64,000 nt of DNA from a virus. Both the position numbers and the translations under genes were made by a program. The notes under the pieces were generated by a model, which ran no database searches, had not been told where the DNA came from, and worked only from the letters and a program-made list of their open reading frames with translations. The stretch is from IMG/VR virus record IMGVR_UViG_3300046318_000188, positions 57,873-121,872 of that record. The stretch is one strand, 5' to 3'. Positions 55,703 through 63,087 of the stretch are shown here, piece by piece (position 1 is the stretch's first letter; each line of letters opens with the position of its first letter).

Positions 55703-56079
55703 TGGCCACTTGGCAAATTGAACCAACATGGAAAAAATCTTTAATTGAAAGAACTTACTACACCAAAGACAGTAAAACTATTGTTGTTGAAACTGGTTGG
55801 CGCTGGGGTAGTTTTACAATTGAAACTGATGATGATACACCTCCAGTTTTACAAGCTGGTGTAGACCTGCTTAATTGTGATTATGAAGTTGAAATGCAGG
55901 AAACTTTTGATGGATGTTGGGAGGACCATGAGTTTCATGGTTTTACCGAAGAAGAACAAAAGGCCATGGAAGAATGGTTGGATGAAAATTCTGCATGGGA
56001 TTTGGAGTCTGAAGGTTGGTCTCAGAATGATAATGAAATGATTTTGGATTGTGAACCGTCAATTGAGAAAGTTGAGTAA
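55702..56079 (+). CDS. Conserved acidic phage protein (125 aa)
   Basis: TAATG start. The protein is very acidic and Trp-rich: WQIEPTWKKSLIERTYYTKD, GWRWGSFTIE, then NSAWDLESEGWSQNDNEM. The W..EPT.KKS..E...W.K...... layout with a terminal GWxxxDxEMxL recurs in environmental phages. An acidic protein of this kind may mimic DNA, but that is speculation. Confidence 0.7.
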   Translation: MATWQIEPTWKKSLIERTYYTKDSKTIVVETGWRWGSFTIETDDDTPPVLQAGVDLLNCDYEVEMQETFDGCWEDHEFHGFTEEEQKAMEEWLDENSAWDLESEGWSQNDNEMILDCEPSIEKVE

Positions 56080-56177
56080 TGACTGAGTTTGATTTTCTTG
56101 GTGCCCTTGGTATAATTGCCTTATTTTGGATATTTGTGGTGATATTGATTTCATACTTTATGAATGGTACAAAATGA
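56079..56177 (+). CDS. Membrane microprotein (32 aa)
   Basis: TAATG start; MTEFDFLGALGIIALFWIFV then VILISYFMNGTK. One hydrophobic helix with acidic N-terminus. ATGA overlap with the next gene supports it. Confidence 0.48.
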   Translation: MTEFDFLGALGIIALFWIFVVILISYFMNGTK

Positions 56178-56407
56178 ATATCGATGATTTAGATTTACAA
56201 CCATCGGTGGATGCGGTAGATGAATTTCTACTCAAGTTTTGTATTCAGCATAAGTATCCTTCCTTGATGGCATCTTCTATCATTCTTGCTCGATTGTTAC
56301 ACTTAAACAAACAGGCAGGTAATGTGAATGATTTTGGCAAATTGTTGCGTACTGTATCTGATGGTATACTGAATAATGAATATGAAAAACCGGAGAATTT
56401 ACATTGA
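56174..56407 (+). CDS. Conserved small phage protein (77 aa)
   Basis: ATGA start at 56174. MNIDDLDLQPSVDAVDEFLL then PSLMASSIILARLLHLNKQA; helical. The YPSLMASSIILARLLxLN segment looks like one found in phage proteins of unknown function. It overlaps the next gene by 4 bp. Confidence 0.65.
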   Translation: MNIDDLDLQPSVDAVDEFLLKFCIQHKYPSLMASSIILARLLHLNKQAGNVNDFGKLLRTVSDGILNNEYEKPENLH

Positions 56408-56589
56408 TTGAAATTGTTATCGCTCTCGTTGTTGGTACAATTTTAGGTTATGTTATTCGTGGTGAACAAAAGGCCACGAATGATTCAGCTCAATCTAAAA
56501 TTGACAAACTGAATGAAGATGTGATATACTACAAGAAACTAACCAAACAATTGGCTGAAGAAAATATGGAATTTCGGAGAAAACAATGA
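56404..56589 (+). CDS. Small membrane coiled-coil protein (61 aa)
   Basis: TTG start in an overlap with the previous stop. IEIVIALVVGTILGYVI is a membrane helix; the rest (SKIDKLNEDVIYYKKLTKQL) is a coiled coil. A single-span protein. Function unknown. Confidence 0.58.
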   Translation: MIEIVIALVVGTILGYVIRGEQKATNDSAQSKIDKLNEDVIYYKKLTKQLAEENMEFRRKQ

Positions 56590-56759
56590 GCACTGGTGAT
56601 ATAATTGTTTTAATAATTCTTGTTGCGTTGTTCCCAATATGGGCAACCGTAGCAGGTGTATTGTTGGTAGCACCGTTTGTGGTTATATACCATGTATGGG
56701 GTTCTTGGTTTGATTTGTTACGAGGACTTTGGCGAGATATTAAAGGATACAATAAATGA
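56586..56759 (+). CDS. Small membrane protein (57 aa)
   Basis: ATGA start. STGDIIVLIILVALFPIWAT and VAGVLLVAPFVVIYHVW form two hydrophobic segments; the tail is basic (LLRGLWRDIKGYNK). ATGA overlap with the next gene. Confidence 0.55.
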   Translation: MSTGDIIVLIILVALFPIWATVAGVLLVAPFVVIYHVWGSWFDLLRGLWRDIKGYNK

Positions 56760-56968
56760 GTGATGGCGGTAAAGGTAGTAATCCAAGACCAATTCTAATC
56801 GATAAAGAAGAATACAAACAAAGATGGAACAATATCTTTGGTGAGAAACCTATCCTTGTAGGTTACTGTGATGTGTGTAATAGAAAGTATAGTTGGTGTT
56901 CTTGTGGTCCTGCACCCAAAGAATTAGAAGAAGCAATTGATAAGGCCTTAGGCATAGAAAGAAAATAA
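56756..56968 (+). CDS. Conserved small Cys protein (70 aa)
   Basis: MSDGGKGSNPRPILIDKEEY then KQRWNNIFGEK and YCDVCNRKYSWCSCG. The GGKGSxxRP opening with a WdxIFG centre is widespread in phages. Four Cys near the end could bind zinc. Function unknown. Confidence 0.72.
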   Translation: MSDGGKGSNPRPILIDKEEYKQRWNNIFGEKPILVGYCDVCNRKYSWCSCGPAPKELEEAIDKALGIERK

Positions 56969-57594
56969 TGAAAGTCTATACTTCAAAATATCGTAACCAT
57001 TGGTTATCACCTTATGTTATTCTGAAACGAGTTTTGTTTTGGGTTGATGAAGACAAGATTTACAATACCAAAGATGAACCCAATAATCCATATGAGATTT
57101 TGGTTAATATATTAAATCCAGTTTGTGTTGGTCTTGCGAAGGTGTTGGATTTCATTCATCCACGCATTACCTATGTTAAAATTGACCGATGGGATACATG
57201 GTCAATGGACCACACCTTGGCTGAGATTGTTTTGCCGATGTTAAAACAATTACGAGCATCAAAGCAAGGCGCCCCACATACTGATGATGAAGATGTGCCT
57301 GAGTATTTGCGTAGTCATATGGCACAACCAAAAGAGAATGAATGGGACACCGATAGTTTACATTTTATGCGATGGGATTGGATTCTTGATGAAATGATTT
57401 GGGCATTCGAACAAAAGGTTGCTGACGATGCAGAAGGACAATTCTTTGACCATTCTGTGTGTAATGGTCTGAGTCCTTGGGATAAAGATTATATCGGACC
57501 AAAATACGATAAAGAAAACTACATGAAGTGGCATGACCGTAAGTCTAATGGTTTTAGATTGTTTGGTAAATACTATGAGAACTTGTGGGATTGA
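56968..57594 (+). CDS. Conserved phage protein (208 aa)
   Basis: It begins MKVYTSKYRNHWLSPYVILK and has LDFIHPRITYVKIDRWDTWS, DHTLAEIVLPMLKQL, then PHTDDEDVP and WDWILDEMIWAFEQ. I recognise this protein from many marine and freshwater phages; function unknown. Its regular presence with the small genes around it suggests a role in takeover. It is coupled to the previous gene by a one-base overlap. Confidence 0.82.
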   Translation: MKVYTSKYRNHWLSPYVILKRVLFWVDEDKIYNTKDEPNNPYEILVNILNPVCVGLAKVLDFIHPRITYVKIDRWDTWSMDHTLAEIVLPMLKQLRASKQGAPHTDDEDVPEYLRSHMAQPKENEWDTDSLHFMRWDWILDEMIWAFEQKVADDAEGQFFDHSVCNGLSPWDKDYIGPKYDKENYMKWHDRKSNGFRLFGKYYENLWD

Positions 57595-57595
57595 T

Positions 57596-57838
57596 ATGAT
57601 ACCTTATTATTATTTGTATGAAGCAAAACGAAGATTGGTTAGTATCAAACAAACTATTGCTATGTTGGGTGGTGAAGATGATTGCCAACCTATGTTACTT
57701 GGCCAAAGAGATATGTTGAAATTGGAAGTGGAATATTACCGCCAACAATCAGCAAAGTTTACCATATTTTTGTTGACTTTGATTGTGTTTTGTGTTAGCC
57801 TATATTATCTGTTTATAACTGGAGTGTTTAATGTTTAG
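57596..57838 (+). CDS. Small membrane protein (80 aa)
   Basis: Start at 57596, shortly after the previous stop. The N-terminal half is a charged helix (YYYLYEAKRRLVSIKQTIAM, then GQRDMLKLEVEYYRQQ) and the C-terminal part a membrane helix (TIFLLTLIVFCVSLYYLFI). A tail-anchored protein. Overlaps the next gene by 8 bp. Confidence 0.6.
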   Translation: MIPYYYLYEAKRRLVSIKQTIAMLGGEDDCQPMLLGQRDMLKLEVEYYRQQSAKFTIFLLTLIVFCVSLYYLFITGVFNV

Positions 57839-58079
57839 TCCGTTGATTAATTGGTTTAGTAATAAAAAATCTTTATTGGTATTTGGTACCTTTATATTTT
57901 TGTTAACAGTTATTCTAATGCCTTATGTACAGAATAGACTTATGATGCAAACATCCGAAACTGATATTAAAAACCGATTGGTTTGGTCAGTTAAGGGTGA
58001 TTGTTATTTTGTTAAACCCACCAATACAACCGACAATATGTTGGTTCGTGTAACCGATTGTGATAAGGTAAATAAATGA
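57831..58079 (+). CDS. Small membrane or exported protein (82 aa)
   Basis: LLVFGTFIFLLTVILMPYV is an N-terminal hydrophobic helix, followed by a polar domain with two Cys (VKGDCYFVKPTN and RVTDCDKVN). It probably faces the periplasm. ATGA overlap with the next gene. Confidence 0.58.
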   Translation: MFSPLINWFSNKKSLLVFGTFIFLLTVILMPYVQNRLMMQTSETDIKNRLVWSVKGDCYFVKPTNTTDNMLVRVTDCDKVNK

Positions 58080-58246
58080 AAACCAATAAAGATTTTAATC
58101 TAAGTAAATCCGCCAAGCGTTCCCTTGCTACACTACCTACTAGTATGCGAGGTCATTGGAAAAAGATGATGATTGAAGCTGAAGTATTAGAAAAACGGGC
58201 CAAGTTGGCTAAGATTAGTAGTAAAACTGAAAAGGGAGAAGTATAA
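58076..58246 (+). CDS. Small basic protein (56 aa)
   Basis: ATGA start. MKTNKDFNLSKSAKRSLATL then RGHWKKMMIEAEVLEKRAKL; Lys-rich helices. Such a SKSAKRxLA pattern is found in small phage proteins. Possibly nucleic-acid binding. One-base overlap with the next gene. Confidence 0.55.
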   Translation: MKTNKDFNLSKSAKRSLATLPTSMRGHWKKMMIEAEVLEKRAKLAKISSKTEKGEV

Positions 58247-58500
58247 TGGCATTATTTGTTGAAGTGAATTCGGTAGAAAAAAATTGTAAAGTTGTTTTGA
58301 ATATGGATGAGGTGATGGAAGTTGCACCAATGTCTACTGGTGGATGCCATCTGTTCTTGTCTGATGGTCGTATCTACAAAGTAAAAGATTCTTATCCATT
58401 GTTCCAACAATTTGCTATGCAAACTGTATCATCTGATGATGTGGCTGCTAAAGTTAAATCATTGAAGAAACAAATTGGTGTGGATATTCCAACATTATAA
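58246..58500 (+). CDS. Small beta-rich protein (84 aa)
   Basis: TAATG start. VEVNSVEKNCKVVLNMDEVM then FLSDGRIYKVKDSYPLFQQF; looks like a small beta sheet with C-terminal helix. Function unknown. Confidence 0.62.
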   Translation: MALFVEVNSVEKNCKVVLNMDEVMEVAPMSTGGCHLFLSDGRIYKVKDSYPLFQQFAMQTVSSDDVAAKVKSLKKQIGVDIPTL

Positions 58501-58785
58501 ATGAACGATTTGTTCTATAATGTGTTTGATTGGATTCGTGAAGATTGGAAGTCAGGTAAGGTTAGGTTTGTTATTGAATTGTTGGCATGGGCAATCTCGA
58601 TTGGTTGTTCCATTACAATGGCTCTCACCGTTCCTAATCCACCACTTTTAATCTTATATCCAATTTGGATTGCTGGCTGTGCTATGTATTTGTGGTGTGC
58701 TTTCACCCGCAAATCTTTTGGCATGGTTGCAAACTACTTATTACTTACTAGCATTGATACAATTGGTTTAATTAGAATGTTATGA
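58501..58785 (+). CDS. Membrane protein (94 aa)
   Basis: Three hydrophobic segments: FVIELLAWAISIGCSITMAL, LLILYPIWIAGCAMYLWCAF and a weaker one near the end (MVANYLLLTSIDTIGLI). The pattern resembles small PnuC-like or unknown phage inner-membrane proteins. Starts directly after the previous stop. Confidence 0.65.
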   Translation: MNDLFYNVFDWIREDWKSGKVRFVIELLAWAISIGCSITMALTVPNPPLLILYPIWIAGCAMYLWCAFTRKSFGMVANYLLLTSIDTIGLIRML

Positions 58786-58788
58786 TTT

Positions 58789-58834
58789 TGTCAGAATTCT
58801 ATTTTATATATATATTAATATAAGAATACTGACA
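58789..58834 (+). promoter_or_regulatory. Long inverted repeat before the HNH gene
   Basis: Arms 58789-58800 (TGTCAGAATTCT) and 58823-58834 (AGAATACTGACA) pair over 11 of 12 bases with one A-A mismatch. The 22-base AT loop is itself partly self-complementary. The 3' arm ends on the first base of AGGAG, the ribosome site of the HNH gene. In RNA the hairpin would abut or hide that site, like the translational control known for I-TevI in T4. Confidence 0.62.
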
Positions 58835-58843
58835 GGAGTTGTG

Positions 58844-59377
58844 ATGAAAAAAATAATGCCACAAATGGCCAGACCAGGTAAAAATGGTCACGGAGAACCA
58901 AGACCAAAAGTTGTATGTGTTGAGTGTAAAGAATTATTATCACAAAAGTTTTTTTCGTATAAAGTCAAAAAAAATCCATCACAAGGCATTAGAGATAGAT
59001 GTAAATCTTGTTCGGCTAACAAAGCAAAAAAAGAAACTGAAAGAAGAAATAATAATTGGAAATATCATCCAACACGACACATGTTGAATAATTCAAAACA
59101 AAGAGCAAAAGTGGCTGGACTAGAACATACATTAAAAATAGATGATATTATCATACCTGATTTTTGTCCTGTATTAGGAATAAAGTTAGAAACTGGTAAT
59201 AGAAAGAATCATTTTAATGCACCCAGTATTGATAGAATTAATAATACTAAAGGTTACATTAAAGAAAATATTGTAGTTGTTTCAACTCGAGCCAATCTTT
59301 TAAAAAAAGATGCTACCATAGATGAGCTTATTATGATTGCTAAATTTTATAGTGAATTGAAAGAAAAAACAAATTGA
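58844..59377 (+). CDS. HNH-family homing endonuclease-like protein
   Basis: This 177-residue basic protein has a zinc-ribbon start (VCVECKELL, then RCKSCSANKAKKE) and the C-terminal part CPVLGIKLETG, SIDRINNTKGYIKENIVVVS and RANLLKKDATIDEL. The CPxLG ... SxDRIxxxxGYxxxN pattern is that of HNH-type phage endonucleases. I start at ATG 58844, five bases after AGGAG, rather than GTG 58841. It overlaps the next gene by 4 bp. A hairpin precedes it. Confidence 0.8.
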   Translation: MKKIMPQMARPGKNGHGEPRPKVVCVECKELLSQKFFSYKVKKNPSQGIRDRCKSCSANKAKKETERRNNNWKYHPTRHMLNNSKQRAKVAGLEHTLKIDDIIIPDFCPVLGIKLETGNRKNHFNAPSIDRINNTKGYIKENIVVVSTRANLLKKDATIDELIMIAKFYSELKEKTN

Positions 59378-59952
59378 ACATTTTTTATTTGCATCCCGAC
59401 CCCAAAATTTGCGCTGAGTATCATAATTCAAAACATGTCGTGAAAATGATATTGGAGCTAGCTCAATTACTTTCTACTGCTCACCGTATTCTTGACGGCA
59501 ACCAATCTGTTGGCCTCAGTAAAACTGGTCGAAAACAAACGAGATATGTTCTTCCTGATGAGCGTGAATCTATTCTTTATTCTGCTACTCATATCAATCA
59601 TCCTTCCGCTGTCTGGTGCCGCCTAGGTGACTCGAACTACATTTGGTTGAGTAAGTTGTTGATGGCATTATGTAAAGAGTACACCTATCGTTATGGTAAG
59701 GTACATAAATGTGAACAAACTGGATTAGTCTGGCAATTATTCTCAAAGTTACCAAAAAATCTACCAAAACAAGTAAATTTTACAGGCCCAACACCTGCCA
59801 TGCCGGACGCTTGTAAAGTAGAGAATGATGTGTTATCATCCTATCGTAATTACTACAATTTGAATAAAACTCATCTAGCCAGCTGGAAAGGTAAGATTAA
59901 TTCAAGGTCAACACCACCATGGTTCACACCTGATGTGGCATATAAATATTAA
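59374..59952 (+). CDS. Conserved T4-like phage protein (192 aa)
   Basis: TTG start in an overlap with the preceding stop. It begins with NIFYLHPDPKICAEYHNSKH then VVKMILELAQLLSTAHRI; further on come HINHPSAVWCR and PPWFTPD. The HDPxxCAxxHxxKHVxKMxLExAQxLxTAH pattern is common in T4-like phages. A nuclease or glycosylase role has been suggested for similar proteins, but I cannot confirm it. Its last codons contain a late promoter. Confidence 0.8.
   Translation: MNIFYLHPDPKICAEYHNSKHVVKMILELAQLLSTAHRILDGNQSVGLSKTGRKQTRYVLPDERESILYSATHINHPSAVWCRLGDSNYIWLSKLLMALCKEYTYRYGKVHKCEQTGLVWQLFSKLPKNLPKQVNFTGPTPAMPDACKVENDVLSSYRNYYNLNKTHLASWKGKINSRSTPPWFTPDVAYKY
59941..59948 (+). promoter_or_regulatory. 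T4-type late promoter TATAAATA
   Basis: A perfect late -10, inside the last codons of the preceding gene and 33 bp before the next ATG. It opens the late block at the right end. Confidence 0.78.
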
Positions 59953-59981
59953 TATTAACTGTATTATTTAAGGAGCATGAA

Positions 59982-60092
59982 ATGAGTTTAATCATTGGTC
60001 TAGTTGTTGGTGCTTTAATTGGTTGGTCTTTACCTAAACCAGATTTTGTACAATCTTTACAAGATAAGATTAAAGGCCTTCTCGGTAAATAA
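59982..60092 (+). CDS. Membrane microprotein (36 aa)
   Basis: AAGGAG lies eight bases before the ATG. MSLIIGLVVGALIGWSLPKP then DFVQSLQDKIKGLLGK: one glycine-rich hydrophobic helix and a short amphipathic tail. The strong ribosome site and late promoter make it one of the more credible microproteins. Confidence 0.65.
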   Translation: MSLIIGLVVGALIGWSLPKPDFVQSLQDKIKGLLGK

Positions 60093-60093
60093 T

Positions 60094-60375
60094 ATGCCAT
60101 CATACGATTTTCTAAACAAAAACACCAATGAAGTTGAGGAACATCGTATGTCTTATACGGTGTTGGAACAATTCAAACTTGACAACCCACACCTAGAACT
60201 ACATATCTTTTCAGAGAACCTCCCCATCATGTCAGATGGCGTTAGATTGTCTGTTCCAGGTATGGGTAGAGCAGACTCAACCTTTGAGAAGTATGTCATT
60301 GGTCGTATGAAGGAACAAGTTGGACAGAATACCATTAAAGATGGTCACAAAACCAAGGCACCGAGAGAATGGTAA
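60094..60375 (+). CDS. Conserved small phage protein (93 aa)
   Basis: It begins MPSYDFLNKNTNEVEEHRMS, then VLEQFKLDNPHLELHIF and a terminal FEKYVIGRMKEQVGQNTI. A start of the form MPxYDFxNxxTxExxExxM is typical of FmdB-like small proteins seen in many phages; here the zinc Cys residues are missing. Late expression. Function unknown. Confidence 0.72.
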   Translation: MPSYDFLNKNTNEVEEHRMSYTVLEQFKLDNPHLELHIFSENLPIMSDGVRLSVPGMGRADSTFEKYVIGRMKEQVGQNTIKDGHKTKAPREW

Positions 60376-60557
60376 CATTCAGTCGTGTACCTGTACTGTT
60401 GATAAACCGAGGAGATGTTAATGCCAAAGTTGCCCCCGTAGTGAAAACTCAGAAGCTATCCAAAGACAATAATAACAGGAGAACTTATGAGCAAAAAAAG
60501 AGGAATGTCCAAACAACAGCGGCTGTATTACGAATATCAAAACAAGGAAAAAGTTAG
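60369..60557 (+). CDS. Possible small basic protein (62 aa)
   Basis: An open frame that overlaps the previous gene by 7 bp and the next by 71 bp. VTFSRVPVLLINRGDVNAKV then APVVKTQKLSKDNNNRRTYE and a basic end. No ribosome site is clear. The long overlap with a gene that has a good start lowers confidence, but without it 110 bp would be empty. Confidence 0.4.
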   Translation: MVTFSRVPVLLINRGDVNAKVAPVVKTQKLSKDNNNRRTYEQKKRNVQTTAAVLRISKQGKS

Positions 60558-60657
60558 ACAAGAACTCATAGAGTTGACCAAACAAACCAAGGCTATGGAA
60601 GACAAAAGAATAACAATATCTTCATTTAATCCACATGAAAATTCATATTTTAACTAG
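60487..60657 (+). CDS. Small charged protein (56 aa)
   Basis: AGGAG lies five bases before the ATG. MSKKRGMSKQQRLYYEYQNK then EKVRQELIELTKQTKAMEDK; a highly charged helix. It ends immediately before the second late promoter of this block. Function unknown. Confidence 0.6.
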   Translation: MSKKRGMSKQQRLYYEYQNKEKVRQELIELTKQTKAMEDKRITISSFNPHENSYFN

Positions 60658-60665
60658 GATAAATA
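60658..60665 (+). promoter_or_regulatory. T4-type late promoter GATAAATA
   Basis: GATAAATA, starting in the base after a stop codon and 31 bp before the Cys-repeat gene. It should drive the Cys-repeat protein, the radical SAM gene and those behind it. Confidence 0.7.
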
Positions 60666-60696
60666 TGCCATTATTAACATTAGATACTAGAAAATC

Positions 60697-61179
60697 ATGA
60701 CTTTACCATCAACTGGCGCCATAGCGACATCCGACATCAATATTGAAGTTGGTAATGCCTCAAATTATTCTTTAGCTCTATCTTGGATTAGAGATAATAC
60801 CAAACCTTCAGTAACCGATTTCAATAGTTTGCGTAGCAAAGCGTATTATCAAAAGAATAATGATGGTAACTGTGCCAATGGGAATTGTACATCCAATTGT
60901 AATTGTGGTAATATTCAATGTAATAATTGTGTTATTTCTGGTACTGTAAACTGCCTGAATTGTGATGCTCAAAAATGGTTACAAACCGACTGTAATTGTG
61001 GAACTCCATATAACTGTACTACAGGTGCAACATCTTATAACTGTAATTGTGACTGTCCTGTGGATTGTGCTTGTGCTTGTAACTGTCCAGTTGACTGCGC
61101 ATGTAATTGTCCTGTAGATTGTGCTTGTGACTGTCCTGTGGATTGTGCTTGTGATTGTAACTGTGATTGCGGTGGTTAA
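60697..61179 (+). CDS. Cys-rich repeat protein, candidate radical SAM substrate
   Basis: This 160-residue protein has two parts. Residues 1-55 have no Cys and read MTLPSTGAIATSDINIEVGN..., an LPSTGAI...DINIE start like phage tail-fibre or structural proteins. Residues about 58-160 contain all 29 Cys, mostly as alternating NC/DC/AC units, with four copies of CPVDCAC separated by NC or DC and a final CGG. The nucleotide repeats vary, so the protein repeat is kept by selection. No metal-binding family fits. The radical SAM gene starts 28 bp after it, which suggests it is modified; metal binding or a disulfide-rich adhesin are alternatives. Confidence 0.78.
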   Translation: MTLPSTGAIATSDINIEVGNASNYSLALSWIRDNTKPSVTDFNSLRSKAYYQKNNDGNCANGNCTSNCNCGNIQCNNCVISGTVNCLNCDAQKWLQTDCNCGTPYNCTTGATSYNCNCDCPVDCACACNCPVDCACNCPVDCACDCPVDCACDCNCDCGG

Positions 61180-61207
61180 TAATTTAAACTAATGGAAATA
61201 TAATAAT

Positions 61208-62674
61208 ATGATTTTTGAAATTCATGCAGAACGAAGTGCAACCGATAAAAAGATTTTCTTTTATGATAATGAAAAGAATGTATTAAAAGATTCTGACGGC
61301 AATACTTATCAATCAACAAACTCAAAAAAGTTTTCAAATAAGTTACCTGTAATTCCTTTCGATAAAGAAAATCCAATAAAGAAATCCAATAAAATCAAAC
61401 TGTTGAAGATTCAGATGGGATTGTCTTGTAATTATTCTTGTGACTACTGTTCACAAAAGTTTGTTGAACGAGCAGCCGAAACCAATCCAAAAGATGTACC
61501 CAACTTTATGGCCATGATGGAGAATTTAGACCTCTCTGAAGAAATGGGTTTGAAGATTGAATTTTGGGGTGGCGAACCATTTGTATATTGGAAAACCATG
61601 AAACCTCTGGCAGAAGCATTGCGTGCTAAGTTTGCTCATTGGAAAACACCACCAAAATTCTCTGTCATTACCAATGGATCGTTATTGACAGAGGACATCT
61701 GTGCATGGTTGTACGCCATGGGGTTTTCTGTTGCTATCTCACATGATGGACCTGGTCAATCGGTTCGTGGTCCTGATCCATTTGAAGATCCAAAGAAGAA
61801 AGAGGTTGCATTAGATTTATATAATGTATTGAAGCCGTTAAACCGTATGAGTTTTAATTCTATGCTGAATGCTAAAAACATTAGTAGAAAAGAAATCTAT
61901 GATTGGTTTGTTGACTTTACTGGTGATAACCGTGTAATTGTCGGTGAAGGTGGATTCGTTGATGCATATGATGAAGATGGTTTAGACAATTCATTAAGTA
62001 CCAAGAAATCTCATTTTAATTTCAGGCAGTTGGCTTTTAATGATATGAATGATATGATTAAAGAAGGCAACGGTTTCTTTGGTTTCGGTTCAATCAAACA
62101 GAAGAAAGATTCTTTTGTTCGTAATGTGTTGAATCACAACGAATCAAAGTTCTTGGGTCAAAAATGTGGCATGGATGACGAACACACATTGGCAGTTGAT
62201 TTGCGTGGTAATGTTACCACTTGTCAAAATGTCAGTTCATTAGAATTATCCAAGAATGGTGAAAGCCATTTGGGTGGTACAATGGACAAATTAGAAGAAG
62301 TACAATTAACATCTTCTACTCATTGGATGAATAGACCAGATTGTGCTGGATGTCCTGTATTACATATTTGCCAAGGCGCTTGTATGTTCCTCGATGGTAA
62401 ATATTGGGATGCATCTTGCAAAAATGCTTATTCGGACGCAATTGCTATATTTGCTATAGCATTTAAAGAGATAACCGATGGATATGTACCGTTTCTAATT
62501 AACAATGAAACTTTACCATTGGATAGACAAGACATTTGGGGTGTTCTATATGAGCATAAAGAAGAACCAAAAAGAAAAATTATACCAATCAAAGTTGTTA
62601 GTGATAAAATGACAATTGTTAATGATATTGAGGTATACGAACAAAGTAAAGTAATTGAAGGAGAAACTCAATGA
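61208..62674 (+). CDS. Radical SAM/SPASM peptide-maturase-like protein
   Basis: This 488-residue protein has an N-terminal 65-residue extension, then the radical SAM cluster motif MGLSCNYSCDYC (C74, C78, C81, CX3CX2C), EFWGGEPFVYW (the GGE motif for SAM), SVITNGSLL, and a C-terminal Cys-rich domain: QKCGMDDEHTLAVDLRGNVT followed by CQN, then CAGCPVLHICQGACMF and a last Cys. This matches the SPASM auxiliary-cluster domain of enzymes that modify peptides or proteins (sulfatase maturases, RiPP maturases). The extension may be a divergent leader-recognition domain. It lies directly after the Cys-repeat gene in the same late unit. Confidence 0.9.
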   Translation: MIFEIHAERSATDKKIFFYDNEKNVLKDSDGNTYQSTNSKKFSNKLPVIPFDKENPIKKSNKIKLLKIQMGLSCNYSCDYCSQKFVERAAETNPKDVPNFMAMMENLDLSEEMGLKIEFWGGEPFVYWKTMKPLAEALRAKFAHWKTPPKFSVITNGSLLTEDICAWLYAMGFSVAISHDGPGQSVRGPDPFEDPKKKEVALDLYNVLKPLNRMSFNSMLNAKNISRKEIYDWFVDFTGDNRVIVGEGGFVDAYDEDGLDNSLSTKKSHFNFRQLAFNDMNDMIKEGNGFFGFGSIKQKKDSFVRNVLNHNESKFLGQKCGMDDEHTLAVDLRGNVTTCQNVSSLELSKNGESHLGGTMDKLEEVQLTSSTHWMNRPDCAGCPVLHICQGACMFLDGKYWDASCKNAYSDAIAIFAIAFKEITDGYVPFLINNETLPLDRQDIWGVLYEHKEEPKRKIIPIKVVSDKMTIVNDIEVYEQSKVIEGETQ

Positions 62675-63060
62675 TAGACCATCCAGACTTTTTTAACGAA
62701 AACCTACACCTATTGGCTAAAAAACTAAAAGCACTCGATAGTGTTGTTCTTGTTAAATTTCATGCGGTAGTAACACAAAAAGCAATTGAAATGTATGGAG
62801 CAGACACATTTAAGTTTTCTGTCGTTGTTGAAAAGCATGCACTTGATGACCGTTATGATTCACACAGGGAATTTTTTCAATTTGTACCAAAAGATTTGTG
62901 GAATAATCCAGATGTTGAAGTTCGTGAAAAAAATACTGAGTTACCATCTACGGGCCATACAACCGTTGTTAATAGATTTACAAATACAATAAAACTTTAT
63001 CTTGAAAATCCAACAACAGATTTAGATAGTTTGACAAATTGGTCATACCAACAACAATAA
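62671..63060 (+). CDS. Unknown protein after the maturase (129 aa)
   Basis: ATGA overlap with the radical SAM gene, so probably co-translated. It has KKLKALDSVVLVKFHAVVTQ then MYGADTFKFSVVVEKHAL and FFQFVPKDLWNNPDVEV; a mixed alpha-beta fold. No Cys. A partner or chaperone for the maturase is possible from position only. Confidence 0.7.
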   Translation: MIDHPDFFNENLHLLAKKLKALDSVVLVKFHAVVTQKAIEMYGADTFKFSVVVEKHALDDRYDSHREFFQFVPKDLWNNPDVEVREKNTELPSTGHTTVVNRFTNTIKLYLENPTTDLDSLTNWSYQQQ

Positions 63061-63087
63061 TAAAATTTAATACAACGAGAATATATC

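Noticed and set aside
60665-60700. An 11-codon frame (MPLLTLDTRKS) that overlaps the start of the Cys-repeat gene by ATGA and might be a leader peptide
   Set aside because: Its ATG lies within the last base of the late promoter box, upstream of the expected transcription start, so that promoter cannot express it.
61040-61170. Short tandem DNA repeats in the Cys-repeat gene, considered as a CRISPR or satellite array
   Set aside because: The repeats are in frame, encode CPVDCAC units with synonymous differences, and have no spacers of constant length.
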